A stretch of 64,000 nucleotides of DNA from Hybos culiciformis (lineage: Eukaryota > Arthropoda > Insecta > Diptera > Hybotidae), in assembly GCA_964007475.1 (NCBI GenBank), contig OZ023274.1, positions 98,465,322-98,529,321 of the forward strand. Reading direction: 5' to 3'. A program made the translations under genes and the position numbers. How positions within the stretch are numbered: position 1 is the stretch's first letter; every line of letters starts with the position of its first letter. Below, piece by piece: positions 19,101-31,616 of this stretch. The notes under the pieces were generated by a model. The model ran no database searches, was not told the DNA's origin, and worked only from the letters and a program-made list of their open reading frames with translations.

Positions 19101-22100
19101 ATAATAAAGACATTAACATTCTTTAAATAATATAAGCATTATATTGCTGTTTTCTTTCAAATTGTTTATTTTACATCTCTATTGAGTTTAATTGAATTGA
19201 ATTGAATGAAATTAATTTAAATTAATTGAAATTGAAAATCGATTCGAATCAAATATTAATAATAATTGCTGTACTATTTTTATATTGAAAACATAATTTT
19301 TTGTTATGGTATACAGAACAGATAATATGCACTATTTATAATAGAACTGTCGAAAAATTTAATTTTTTTAACATTCATTTTTGTAAGTTGGTATTGGGAA
19401 AGTTGTACACAATTATGATTAATTTTTTTAATTTTTTTTAAGCATAAAGATAAAATTTTATGCTATCTTGAACTACAAAAGCATCAAAAAGTAATTGAAT
19501 GATAGATTTATTTTATTTTAAATATTACGTATATAGACCACCCCATTCCTTATAATATTATTAAAGCAAAACCTTCCATATAATTCCATAATAAAATAAA
19601 ACGTTACACAAAGCACTGAATCTTGTTACTTAAATGTGTTAAATAGAACTTGTTCATTTGATAAGTAAAAAAAAATATTAAATTTATTTTTAAAAAATTT
19701 TAAAACTTTTCTAGACATAAACAATAAACATAATTTAATTATATATTATAAACATAACATTGAAAATTTATATTACATTTTTTCGCAATTTATTTTTAAA
19801 TTTTTAATTTTTTATTTTTATTTTTTTTGCATAATTGAAAAGTTAATGTACTTTTCTAATAAATTTTTTTAATATAAAAATCATAAAAATATTTTTCTTT
19901 TTATGACGCAAAATATTTATTCAAAAACACATTTAATTGATGAACAGTTCCAATGTTATGAAAAAATCGTATTTTCACAGTAAATAAAATATAGTTCATT
20001 CAATAACCTTAAAGAGAACATACGTGAAAAAAAGCTTTTTTGTTGTATTGTAGATATTTATTTTTTTCTGTGTTTCTTAATATATATTTTTTATTATACT
20101 CTAACAAATATTTGGGTGCGCGTTTTTTTTTTTATTTTATTGATTTTTGATATTTGCTTTGGAAAATTGTATAAATGTATACATGAATATGACGAGTGTG
20201 TAAATTTATGCAAAAAACTAAAATTTTATTTTGAAGAAAAATTTCTTCACTTAAAAAGCAATAGTTTTTTAATTTTGTTTTTGCATTATAAAGTTCAATG
20301 TCAGAGAAATAAATTTAATGTTTTTGTTGTGTTAAAGTCAAAAAATTATTTTGGTAATTTTTCTTTCTCAAGTATATGTTAACCACGCAAAAATTATCCT
20401 TGTTCTTACTTTAATTTTCTCATAAAATTATCTTTATTTGTAATTTATCCTTTGGAATGAGGCCAATTTTTTATGTATTAATTTTATATAAATAAATTAA
20501 TTTCGCCTCATTGAAATATGCTCGATTATGTAGTTCATCATATTTTCCTATAGAAGTATTATGAGAAATAAACTTTGAGTGGATGAAATAAGAAGTATAC
20601 ATAATATTTTATGATTAGGTTACCAATAACAGTGAACATAATATTTTGATATAATAGGAATTAAATTTAAGGCCTAATAATATAAAACGCTAACTTTGTT
20701 TCTCAGAAGCACGGTGGATCTACCAATACGCTAATGAAGCTGAAACTTCGTGCCTCTGCTCTAAAAAAAATCCCCGAATTCAAAATTTATAATGTGTTAT
20801 AGTTGGTCAATTTAAATTATTATTATTAGTTAGCTCTTGTAATAAAGTTATGGCTGTTTGAGATTTGTTGCTTAGATTCTAGAGTTAATTTTACTTACAG
20901 TTTCAATTCTCTCCTTTGCTGATTGTACAGAATATTATATAAATATTATTATGGATGCATAGGCAAGTATCTGCCCGCTCAGATAAATATTTAGTTACAA
21001 TACATATTATCTAAGTTCTAAGTAATTATATAGAGTTAACATTTTAAGTAAAATTTATTGTTACCTGATTAAAGTGTACAAACCCCCATCAATAATTTTC
21101 ATATCAACACTACATACTTAAATATATAGAAATAATTCCTATTTATAATTTTATATTTAAAGCAATAAAATTTTTAATTTTAATACTAATTGTTTCAGTA
21201 TTTAACTGCTAAAAAAAAAAAAAAAATTAAAGAGAAAAAAAAAACTAAAAATAAAGTGTCAATAAAATAAAATATTTTTAATGAATTTTTTTTTTGTTGT
21301 TTTTAAACAATATTTTATGGGGTTAAATTATATTGATAGTATATTTGACATCATCATAATAAATAATTGAAAAAAAAAAATTCTCACTGTGTTAACAGGT
21401 AAGGTGCAATTTCAAAAACAAAAACAAAATGTTTCTATTAAAAAAATATATTTAAAATTATTTTAATAAATTTTGTACCTATATAATTCAACGTAACTAA
21501 GTATAATAAGGTAGTGCATGCAAAAAGTTTAACAAGTTGTCGAAACTTTTGTTTGTTTTTAAGTTAAGTTTTTTTTTTAATTACTTGTTGAGTTGTGGTT
21601 TTGATTCACGATGTGATCTTATATTAAATTAAATATGCAATTTGTCAATTATTTACATAAGTAAAGTTAACACTAGCTCGCCTGAAACTAAGTTTTTAAA
21701 AATAATTATAGAATTTTTTGTGATATAAACTAACTACTAGCTTTTGTGGTTTGAAAGTAAGTTCGACTCAAACCTCAAAACTACTTTAATATATAATTTT
21801 GATTTCTTAAATTTTTTCTTACATCAGAATTTAAATAAGAAGTTAATTTAAAAAAAAAAGTAGACAAAATTAAAAGTGAAGCTTTTTGTTCATATAACAT
21901 ACCTAATTCTATTGAATTTAGAGTTTTTAAAATATATACAATAAGTTTCCAAATGTTCTTTTATACATAAATTGTGAAAAGTGAGAATCGATTAATTTAC
22001 AAAATTAGAACATTCCATTTAAAAAATTCATGTTGCATTATGGCTTTGAATTTTTTTTTTTTCATAGCATTTTATTCCAACTTCAATAAAATTATTTATG

Positions 22101-25100
22101 CATGAGTCATTTATTCATAGGTGTCATTTGAAATTCAGTCAAAGAACACACTGTAAATTAATAAATTGCAGCAAATAAAGAAAAAATCTGAATGAAAGTT
22201 TAAATTATTTAAAGCTAAAAAAAATTTAAAAATTTATTTCTCCTAAGTAACTGGGCCATCAAATCGATAAATCGACTTTGAAAAGTTTTCCTAAATTTAT
22301 TTTTTAAACGACATTATGTACAGAACCAATGAATGCCAAAACATTAAATTTATCAAGTTCAAAACTATTAAAAAAAAAAAAAGGTTAAATCAAATTTTTA
22401 CAGTGCACTGAACCTTAACCTGTTTGCTTCTAAATAATTCTAAACAAAAAATATTACAAAATTGCATTTATTCTGTATAATTAGATTTTTTTTTTTTTTA
22501 AATATTGCAAGTAACACGAATATAGAAATTGACTTTAATGAGATTGTTTTCATTTTCACTTGCGCTTAATATAGAAAGTTGAACATTATTAAAGTCACGA
22601 AAATTAATTTAATTTCAAAAATACTTTGACATAAATACATTTCCACACAAAAACTTACAAGTAACAGGTAAAATTTTTTTTCCAAAGCTTCTAAATAAAA
22701 GTGGGGCTCACAGTGGAATAGATAATAGTTTAAAAATTCAATAAAATTTCCTAATACATAGTTATTTTCTATTTTAAATAGGACATACGATTATAAGTGA
22801 GGATAAATAAAATAAGGTTTTAGTAGTTTTTTGATAATTCTGGAAGAAAATTTGAAGACCTATTTCTGTAAATGTAAGAAATTTTGAAAGTGAAGTAAAT
22901 CAAGAATATCACTGCGGTTTAGTTTAACGAAAATTAGGTTAGAAATAAAAATGCCCTATATTTTCTAAAACAATTTTTGAAAGAAGTGAACAGTTTTATT
23001 AAATTTTATTACTATAACTTCATCCAGAAAAAAATATGGAGCCGTTAACAAATTTCACTTTGCGAAACAATATTTGAAAGACCGTTTCATCTTCAATTCT
23101 ACTTCAATTATATATTGTTTCGATAGTCCTTCATTTAAAAAGCACAATTTTATATGTTTTTTTCAATTAATTCAAATTATTTGTGCAATATTTATTACAT
23201 AGTTTATATTTTGTATTTTAATTACTTTCGTACATAACTTTTTCTTTTCTCTTTAAGTTAATTGTATATTTCTTTTGTATTACTATTGTATTGAGCATTT
23301 GGAAATAAATAAATAAACATAAACATCCCCGAGAAAATTGGTCTAGTTAAGTTAATTGTACTTAATTTAATAATAAGAGGGTAATTAGTCACATTAGAGA
23401 AAAATTTAGAAACAAAAAAGTTTATTAAGTTAAATTGCGGTTCTGAAATCTTAAGCTTCAACTTAGAACATTATTTCTTTAAATTAATTAACTTAATTTT
23501 GACTCAGCCCTTTCAAAAAACTAAAAATTTCAGTTAGATTTCTTATAAGAACATCTTAGATAAGTTAGATGTCTCATGAGAACATGTTGCGTAAGTGAGT
23601 TCATTTTTTTTTTTTTTTAATTTCTTGAGCATTTTAAAAGGAGCGTCAAGGATATAAATATGTATATAATAAAAAAGAAAATATTTGCATTGCATTTCTT
23701 TACTTTATGTATCGGATCATTAATTTATGGTTAAATTATAATATTGTTATGTACTTTTTCAAATATGATTTATAGTTACCAATAGTATCGTGTGCTATAA
23801 ACATATTTAACTCACTACACATAATCATGGTATCTTTTATGTTTAATATTTATAATATTTATAAATGAATACGAAATTTGGGAAATATAAGATATCTAAT
23901 GTTTTTCTGTTTCCTTTAGTGTCAATATTTTATTTATTGTTTTATAAAGCAATTGTATGGCTAACATACGGTCATATAATATGCACATATGTGAATTAAA
24001 TTGGTAATTGGCAGAGAAATTAAAATCTGCCTAGTGTTCCATTACCTTAATAATATAACAAAATAAGCTCATTAATTTTTCAATGATTTTCCTAGTATTT
24101 CAAATTAATAAAAAAAAATGTTTAAATTGCATTGTTATGTAATTTATGTATTAAAACATGACTTTTTAATTGCTTCATACTAAAAAAAATTAGTGCGATT
24201 TGTGCAGGGTATTGTATAACCCAGGAATGACCAACACGTCGATTGCGATTATTGATATACGTGATGATTAACCTGGTGTGTTAGAGAAAATATGGAGGTA
24301 TTTCTGTGTTCAGAACAACAAAAATTTTAATTTGACGGCCGGTGTTATGAATGCTTGGATAATGCAAAATAAAATAATATTTATTATTTTATTTTTTTTT
24401 GTGGCTGCTTGCTTAATAATAAAATACGATTCCTTTCACAATTGTCACATAAAAGAGAAAAGCTTAACACATTCAAGATTTTTATAAAGTACATCTAGAC
24501 ACATTTTGTTAAATAAATTAGTCATAATACATATAATGAAGTTGGCTAACCCTGATATAAATCCATTTTTCTTCTGTTTATCGATTTTAAATTGTAATTC
24601 TAACTATGTACGAAAATTCATTAGCTTACATTTAGTATAATACAAAAATTGTTAATTATCTATGTACTTACCTGCTATATTATAAATAATGATTATTTTT
24701 ATTATTAATGTTAAAATTCTATATTGGCAATAAAATTAAAATTTTTACTTCTAATAATTCTTTTCATTTTATCATTTTATAATAATATACCTACGCTGAT
24801 AAATTTTATGACAACAATAAATATTTTAGCTTATCTTGCTATATATAGTTTGAGCATAACGTTATGTTTATTTTTTATATAGATAAATTTGATTATTTCT
24901 GGCGATAAATAGGGTTATAAATCAATTGTTATCCATGTTGGCGTTATTGTTTTATTTCACCATAAAAATCAAGAAAATTCTTTATTCGATACATTGTTAT
25001 AGAATTCATTTTAAAATAAAATAAAAGTGCAGGTCATTGGAAGATAATGACGAACTAAAAATTTAAAAATAAATTCTGTCTATAGATTAATTTTATTTAT

Positions 25101-25505
25101 CACCTTATAAAAAGTTGTAAAACAAAATCTTTTATTTAAATTTTTATCGCAATTTAAACACATTATAATCGCTAGAGTTTTTTTTTTCACATTATTAAAG
25201 TAACACATTGAGTTAACAAAAATCATGAAACACAACAAGGATTTAATGTAATAATGTAGGAATGTATAATGTATAGGTATCTTTTATTTTTAAAAATCAT
25301 TTTTAACAGTAGTTTATTTTTTTAAAGCTAATTTTGTCAGGTCTGTTGAAGTTAAATGCCTTGTGAACAGTCTACCTACGTATATAATTTGATCTATATA
25401 TGTATGTGGTATAAACATTATATATTTCTAATTGAATTTTATTAAAATTTATTAAATAATTTATATTTAAAAAAAAATATATATTATAATAATTTATAAT
25501 TTTTT
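16131..25505. other. Long AT-rich desert, no gene recognised
   Basis: Many A/T homopolymers, short ATT/TAA repeats (for example near 19088-19108) and no frame with convincing coding character. A 10-bp inverted pair, CAGAAGCACG at 20705 and CGTGCCTCTG about 50 bases on, could be an element remnant. CAGGAATGACCAACACGTCG at 24222 resembles hAT ends but has no partner. Confidence 0.5.
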
Positions 25506-25521
25506 TATTTTTTCATTACAG

Positions 25522-25878
25522 GGCTCAATCAGAATTTTCATAAATAATCATTAATTTTTATTAAATTAATTCTAATTAATTTTTTTTTTCAGTTTTGTTA
25601 ATAAATATTTAAATGTAACTTATTCGATCTTCAATTTTTTTTTTTTGCTATATTCATTTATAAAAAAAAATATTTTTGTTGTTCATATTCATAATATAAT
25701 TTTTCAATAAAAAAAAAAACTAAACAATTTTTGATAATGCCTGACAGATTTAAAGTTTGTAAGGCAGAGCCTGAATTTCTAAATTTAAGTGAAAGAACAA
25801 GTTTAACTAGTGGTAATGATACTGGCAGCTATGAAGAAGCACAAACAATTGAAAAATTACTTTCAAATGATCATGAAG
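25522..25878 (+). CDS. Probable first coding exon of an otherwise unseen gene (CDS begins 25737)
   Basis: ATG at 25737 opens 47 codons plus one base (MPDRFKVCKAEPEF, then SERTSLTSGND and TGSYEEAQTIEKLL), ending exactly at AAG|GTGAGT, a consensus splice donor. The codons are far less AT-biased than the surroundings and the frame is full of polar and acidic residues, unlike chance frames here. Strong acceptors lie upstream: TTTTTTCATTACAG ending at 25521, and a T run plus CAG ending at 25592, so the exon probably begins with 5' UTR at one of them. No downstream exon was recognised in the remaining 38 kb. The N-terminal RFxVxK and ERTxLTSG pattern faintly recalls insect SLC12 K-Cl cotransporters, but this is a memory-level resemblance, not an identification. 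Confidence 0.6.
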
Positions 25879-26797
25879 GTGAGTGAATAAATACAAATTT
25901 CCATAAATTTTTTCTTTTTTTTTATATATAAAATTATAACTTTTAAAATCCTTTTATTCATAAAACTTATTTTTGCGTCATTAGGAAAAAGGTGTAAGCA
26001 TTATTTATGGGTAGTTGAACAAAATAAGTTATTAATTTAATAGCACGTAGTATATATAGTAATTTGTTTATTCAAGAGGAATTCAAATAATTTTTTATTT
26101 CATACAGTAAGTGTCCTATGTCTTTTAACATTATTGGGGTATCGTATAGTAAGTAAAAGTAATGAAAAAATTTTGAAGATTTTTTTTATTTAAATTATTA
26201 AAATAAATTAAGTTACACGTACGAACAAACTTTTTCACGAATTACATTTGTTACAATATTGCAAAACAAGAAAAAGCTTGGGTTACGACTTAGATTTGTT
26301 ACAAGATTTCAAAAGAAATCTTGGCGAAAAGACTTGCGTTAATAATATCGTTCGCTTTTAGATCATTCACATTCAATTTTATTTTAAAAATCTATCAACA
26401 AAACTATGAAAATATTCAATCTGCTTTACTTTAACTATTTCTATTTAGATTTTTATGACTGATACTTAAAATATTTATTTACAACTTATGTAATTTTTAT
26501 TTTATTATTTACACTAACTCTGCGATTTTGTGAATTATTTCCATTTTAATTACATATTTTACAATATGAATAATTTAATTTTATTTATAAATGACGTTTG
26601 CTGGAAAAATGCCGAATTTAATGTGCCAGAAAATTTCTACAAACAATCAATTAATGCACCCGTCTGCAAAACTTTATAAATCAATTTTCAACAAATTTCT
26701 AGTTTAATAATAGAAAAGTTATCATTAAAAAAAGCATAATTTTTCTCATACAATTTTAATTTTGAATTACATTTGTTGGAAAATTGCCGAAATTAAT
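25879..26797. other. AT-rich stretch directly after the splice donor
   Basis: Presumed start of a long intron. A diverged direct repeat around GGAAAAxTGCCGAAxTTAATG occurs at about 26600 and 26778. No exon was recognised. Confidence 0.4.
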
Positions 26798-26800
26798 GCA

Positions 26801-27025
26801 AGAGGTCTGTTCCGAGAACGAGTTTCATCCACTCTTGCTAAAGATTCAGATGACTTTAAATAGTATATGCAATTTTTTTCTCGATAATAACAACAATGTC
26901 AAAGCTCATTCTAAGCCTATTGTTTTCTAAGTACTGGAACCATTTCTCTAATATTTAAGACATTTTTTAAAATCTATTTGGCAAATTGGTTTGAGTGGAT
27001 AAGATGCATTTTGGAACGGGACTCC
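26801..27025. mobile_element. MITE with 13-bp and longer inverted ends (225 bp)
   Basis: The left end AGAGGTCTGTTCC and the reverse-complemented right end GGAGTCCCGTTCC are related, and ATCCACTC recurs about 26 bases inside both ends. GCA flanks both sides (26798-26800 and 27026-27028), a possible 3-bp target duplication of PIF/Harbinger type. No coding content. Confidence 0.55.
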
Positions 27026-27028
27026 GCA

Positions 27029-29423
27029 ATAATTTAATTTATTCCGATTTCTAAAAATAAACAAATTATATTTTGTGGAAATTCTTTTTATATCTCACAT
27101 TTTGGTTGATGGATTATTAAATTTAAAATTGTTTTCGTTATTAGTGAATAGAAAAATTGAAAATCTGGTTGTTCTGGGTCAAATGTATATTTCAAGGCTA
27201 AATAGAGTAATTTTGTGTGCTAGAAATTCCAATTATGAAGTGTTTTTAATGTTCTATGAAAAATATTATACCCAACCTATATAAAAAATTTTATTACTTA
27301 GTTTTATAACATTATGAAAAACGTTGTTAAATAAATATTATTTTGAAAAGGTTTGAATTTTTTAATAATAATACAAACATTTTCCAATTATCTTAAAAAA
27401 CAAACGGATATGATATTTTTTCTTCCGGAATGAAATTTTATTTCTCATTAATTTAACAAATTATGCATATGGGGGGAGGGATATCAACAACTTATTTCTT
27501 GTATTCCCAATAAAATGTTAAAAGACGTAGGAAAATTAAGATGAAGGAAGTCAGTCCAAAGCGAAAAATTACAACAAAAGCCGGTTGAATCTAAGAGTAA
27601 AAAATAAAAAAATAAGTTTTTTTATTTAGAGAACTTCTCGAAACATTCTATAGCTTGATGTCTAGAAATTTTATTTCCAAATTTTTTGTTTTGGTGTTTT
27701 GGTAGACATTGAAAAGCTTTTGAAATATATCTTCTGATCACAGGGTTAAGTGCATTGTACTTAAACTAACTAGTGTATGTTTATTAGAATAAATAATTGA
27801 CTTCATTATCTTTATTGATTCTCGGAAAAAAAAAATAGTGAAAAAACATTGTAAACATAACGTGCACCTTAATTTATTTGTAGTTATTGTATCAATTTTC
27901 ATTTCGTTTTCAATTTCATAATTATTATGGTACCTAAATTATAATATTTTTTTTTAACCTATTTGTATTTCAAATAAACAATGAAAACGGAAACTACATA
28001 TAAACGTATGTATTTTGTATACATGGGTAAAAAATTACATTAAAACTTTGAGACATTGTATACAGAGGAATAGAAATGAAGTTGATGTTGAATTAATCTT
28101 TGTGTCTTGATCGTTATGAATATGTAACAAATTATTCACCTTTTTTCTGTAATTTTATTTGATTCTTAATTTCATTTCCTTTATTATTTTATAAAAGTTA
28201 TATTGTTGTTAAATACCCCAAAAATATAGAATAGTCTTGTGTATAAAGATTTCCCAGATATTTTTATAAACTAAAGAAAATTATTATTTGTTTACACGAT
28301 CATCAATATAATAAGGATGTAATTTATTTTTTCACTTATAATATAGGCGATCCCATTTATCTTAGCACTTTACTGGCATATATCAAAAGACTAAAAACAT
28401 GTTATATAATAATGAATTTGTAATAAGGATTGAAAAAATAATTTTATGTTTCAAATAAAAAAATAATGAAGAATAAAAGAAAATTAATAAAAATAAAAAG
28501 TCGTTTAATTATATGTCGTAAATACAAAACTCATGTATATTTTATACATATATTTTTGATTAGACATTATTAAGGAAAATTTCTTAAGCTTCAAAAATAT
28601 TATTAAGTTTCAATGAAAGGTTTTTAATAAATCATTTTTACGTTCTTATCAAAATTTGAATTTGTATAATAACAATAGGTATTCACTTAATAAATCTTAA
28701 TCACTTTTTTTTAAACCTGTATACTATAATTTATTCCAAAATTTAAATTCAAATAAGAAATCAAAATTGTGGCCATTTTATATACTACATATTTATTTAA
28801 CAGACAAATAATTTCTAGTGCTTGAAATACAATCAATGACATTTGTGGATAACTAATAAAAATTCGAGAAATAGCTGATAGAAAATAAATTTGATAGTGT
28901 GCTACTTGATAAGATATTTTTATTGAAGACGCTAGAATTTATATTATTGAAAAAGTTTCTCACATATACTGTTCGATTCTTCAGCAATCGTTTAATGTAG
29001 ACTTAAGTAATTTAAAGTTATTTTCAGATTTTTGAATCAACAATTTGGATTTTAATTAGTTTTAAATTTTGTAATTATATTTCTTTCTATATAGTAAATA
29101 TGAAAATAAATAAATAAATAGACTTCCGCCACATTAATTTTAAATAGTTGACATCTGCAAAGATTTGGAAAAAGTGTACATAATTAATGTGACGTGTTTG
29201 TTAGACGAATCCCATATTCTCTTTCGTATTATTTAATAATATTTTAATTTATGCACGTACGTATAATTGTGCGCGCTATAGTATTGAATAAAACATAGGG
29301 GGTTTTCTATTTAGAAACAAATTTTGTTCTGAAAATTCCTATACTTATTTCTCATATATTATAATAAGGATAGACTAATAGTAGATTATTGTATATGTAA
29401 ATTAAATTTGTTATTAATTAAGA
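27029..29423. other. AT-rich stretch, nothing recognised
   Basis: A 69-codon frame begins at 27075 on the plus strand but has no motif or signal that would lift it above chance. No element ends were found. Confidence 0.4.
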
Positions 29424-29483
29424 GTTCTGTATACACAAAAATACATTGACACTAGTCAATGTATTTTTGTGTAAATACAGAAC
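29424..29483. repeat. 60-bp near-perfect hairpin
   Basis: GTTCTGTA plus TACACAAAAATACATTGAC pair with the complementary right half around a 4-base loop (ACTA). One asymmetric bulge interrupts the stem. It may be a tiny foldback insertion or a structured RNA; it is flanked by unremarkable AT-rich DNA. Confidence 0.7.
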
Positions 29484-29648
29484 GAGTTGTATAACAAATT
29501 TTGTTTACATATCCAATATACTGTTTTAATGCGTAGGGGACAGGTAGTTGCATTTTTTCTCTTCTTTTTTTTTTTTGTATTTGGCTGTATTGAAATATTG
29601 TGAGAGATATTATGTTTGTTTAGGTATTACGTAATATTCAATACGAAA

Positions 29649-29760
29649 CATCTAAATGATTTCATTATTTACGCTGATGCATCTAAATTTTTTCATTATA
29701 TACGCTGATGCATCTAAATTTTTTCATTATTTACGCAGATGCATCTAAATGATTGCATGT
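29649..29760. repeat. 31-bp tandem repeat, about 3.3 copies
   Basis: CATCTAAAT recurs at 29649, 29680, 29711 and 29742, exactly 31 bases apart. The unit contains TTTCATTATTTACGCTGATG with a few substitutions between copies. Confidence 0.85.
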
Positions 29761-30604
29761 GTATTGACGCATATAATACTCCATTTAGTGATCTAAATTC
29801 TGTAGCACTAAATACAACATAACGAACCCCAACGCATTAAAATATATTTCTTTTTCAATGTAGAAGACTGCCAGACAGATAATGTGAAATGGATGTCTGT
29901 TATACAGAATTTGAACAAATTAAAAAAAAAGAAACTTACAAGCATTTGTAAGATTCATGTCTAGGGAAAATAAATTTTTGTAATTTTAGCTCTATTTCGT
30001 GAAAATAAAAATAAATTTATTGATTATTTCAAAAGTAGAAAAAAAAATAAATAAAAAACGGAAGAACAAAATTCAAGTACGAATTTAATAATGAAAGAAT
30101 GAAACTGCAATATTCGCTTTTGACCATAGTCATGAAAAGTTGACACATCCATAGTTCATTTAATTTATTATTTTTACACTACAAAATTGATTCCATGTGT
30201 AAGATTCGAATAACAAATTTTGCATTGAGAACTATTTAATTATTTAAATCGAAAAAAAAAGTTCCAATTAACGAATGGGAATTTCAAGAGTAAGAAAAAA
30301 TTTCTCTTTCAAAATAGCACGTAATAGTTTTTTTTTTCAGACCTGGTTCAAACCATGTATGTTCCAAAATTATAAATTACCCTTAATTTGAATAAGCATA
30401 AAAATAGAAGAGAGAAGAAATTTTCCAGAATAATACGGCAACATATGGTTTCAAAATTTCATGGTACAAACAAGTCAAGTCCTTATATACTTTTTTTTTC
30501 GCAGTCTAAGCACATTGACTAAAAAATAAATTGTTGCTTTTTTGTCTTGAACTATCTGCAGTAAAATATTGAAATCTTCGAAACGATTTTACTATTTAAG
30601 CATA
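29761..30604. other. AT-rich stretch, nothing recognised
   Basis: No frame, element end or RNA signal that I can support. GGTTCAAACC at about 30346 resembles a B-box but lacks an A-box partner. Confidence 0.35.
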
Positions 30605-30872
30605 TGTGTCTCCAGGGTTGGACTGGCCCACCGGGACACCGGGACATTTCCCGGTGGGCTGGTAATATTTGGGCCGATAAATTAAAACTTTTTATTACTA
30701 ATTATTTAAGATAAAATGGAATCTGATTTAAATATATTTTGATAACTTCGAAAGTACTGTACTTAGTGCTGAACAATCAAACTTTGAAAATGCTGTAAAC
30801 AGGAAAGTTATATTGAGAAAAATATGTTAATTAAAAAAGAAAACGGTAAAAAAAATATTTGTTAATTGATTC

Positions 30873-31616
30873 TAGTGAATCCAAATTACTCGGGTTTTAG
30901 ATTATTCGGATATTCGAGTAATTTATATCTACACAAACCGAGTAACTCGAGTCTCGGATAAAAATGAATAAAAAAAATAACTCAATTTTTTTTTTTCAAT
31001 TACGTGGTTTTATTTGGTTAGCTCTGAAATGAATTGAATTTATTAAAAAAAATATAAAAATATAATAAATATAATTAAAACTATATCGTATTTAATTCAA
31101 TGATTTAGTTTTGGAATTAAATGAAAAGAAATATAAAAAAATAACTAAATATGAAACATGTAATTCAAACTTTCATATTTAATTTAATGGTTTTACTTAT
31201 TAGATAAAAAATAGTATTTTAGGACTACAAGAGTATTTAAAGTATTCGTTTTCATTTGAGAACGTAGTTTTTTAATGAAATTTGATGCTACTGAAAACAC
31301 CCTCTCACTAGCAGTTGAAGTTGGTGGGATTTCTTGGTATAATTTTTCCATATGCTCGCCTCGTTTGCAGTGATCACAATTAAATAGTTTTAGCTCTCAC
31401 TCCAATAATAAGAATTTTGATAAAGAACCTTCATAACACTCATAATTGTTTTTTGCAGTTCATTATACGCAGAATGTTCCAATCATATCTGCAGTATTTT
31501 TTTTTTCAAAATTGATATTTGATATCGGTTAGAATTTTGTCGAGTAGTCGAGTACTCGAAAATAAGATAAAAAATTCGAGTACTCGGGTACTCGATAATC
31601 GGCATTGGATTCTCTA
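30873..31616. mobile_element. Nested hAT element with transposase remnant (744 bp)
   Basis: Ends TAGTGAATCCAA and TTGGATTCTCTA are inverted repeats (11 of 12). ATTGATTC flanks both sides (30865-30872, 31617-31624). Subterminal blocks rich in TACTCGAGT-type motifs face each other near both ends, possibly transposase-binding repeats. It inserted into the outer hAT after that element had landed, which orders the two events. Confidence 0.88.
31205..31327 (-). pseudogene. hAT transposase C-terminal dimerisation region remnant
   Basis: A 41-codon minus-strand stretch reads PPTSTASERVFSVASNF and continues KKLRSQMKTNTL and LVVLKYYFL. P-x-S-x-SERVFS followed by a Leu-rich helix is the signature of the hAT C-terminal domain. 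No catalytic domain is present, so the element it sits in cannot transpose by itself. Confidence 0.88.

Noticed and set aside
20116..20382. An 88-codon frame with a signal-peptide-like start and several Cys
   Set aside because: The apparent first Met is a GTG, so no ATG opens the hydrophobic stretch; the composition follows the T-rich background.
24222..24260. hAT end at 24222, and a similar one near 57850
   Set aside because: Single end-like sequences only; no inverted partner or target duplication identified.
24278..24487. A 69-codon frame with one membrane-like segment
   Set aside because: It begins at a GTG and has no supporting signals; probably chance.
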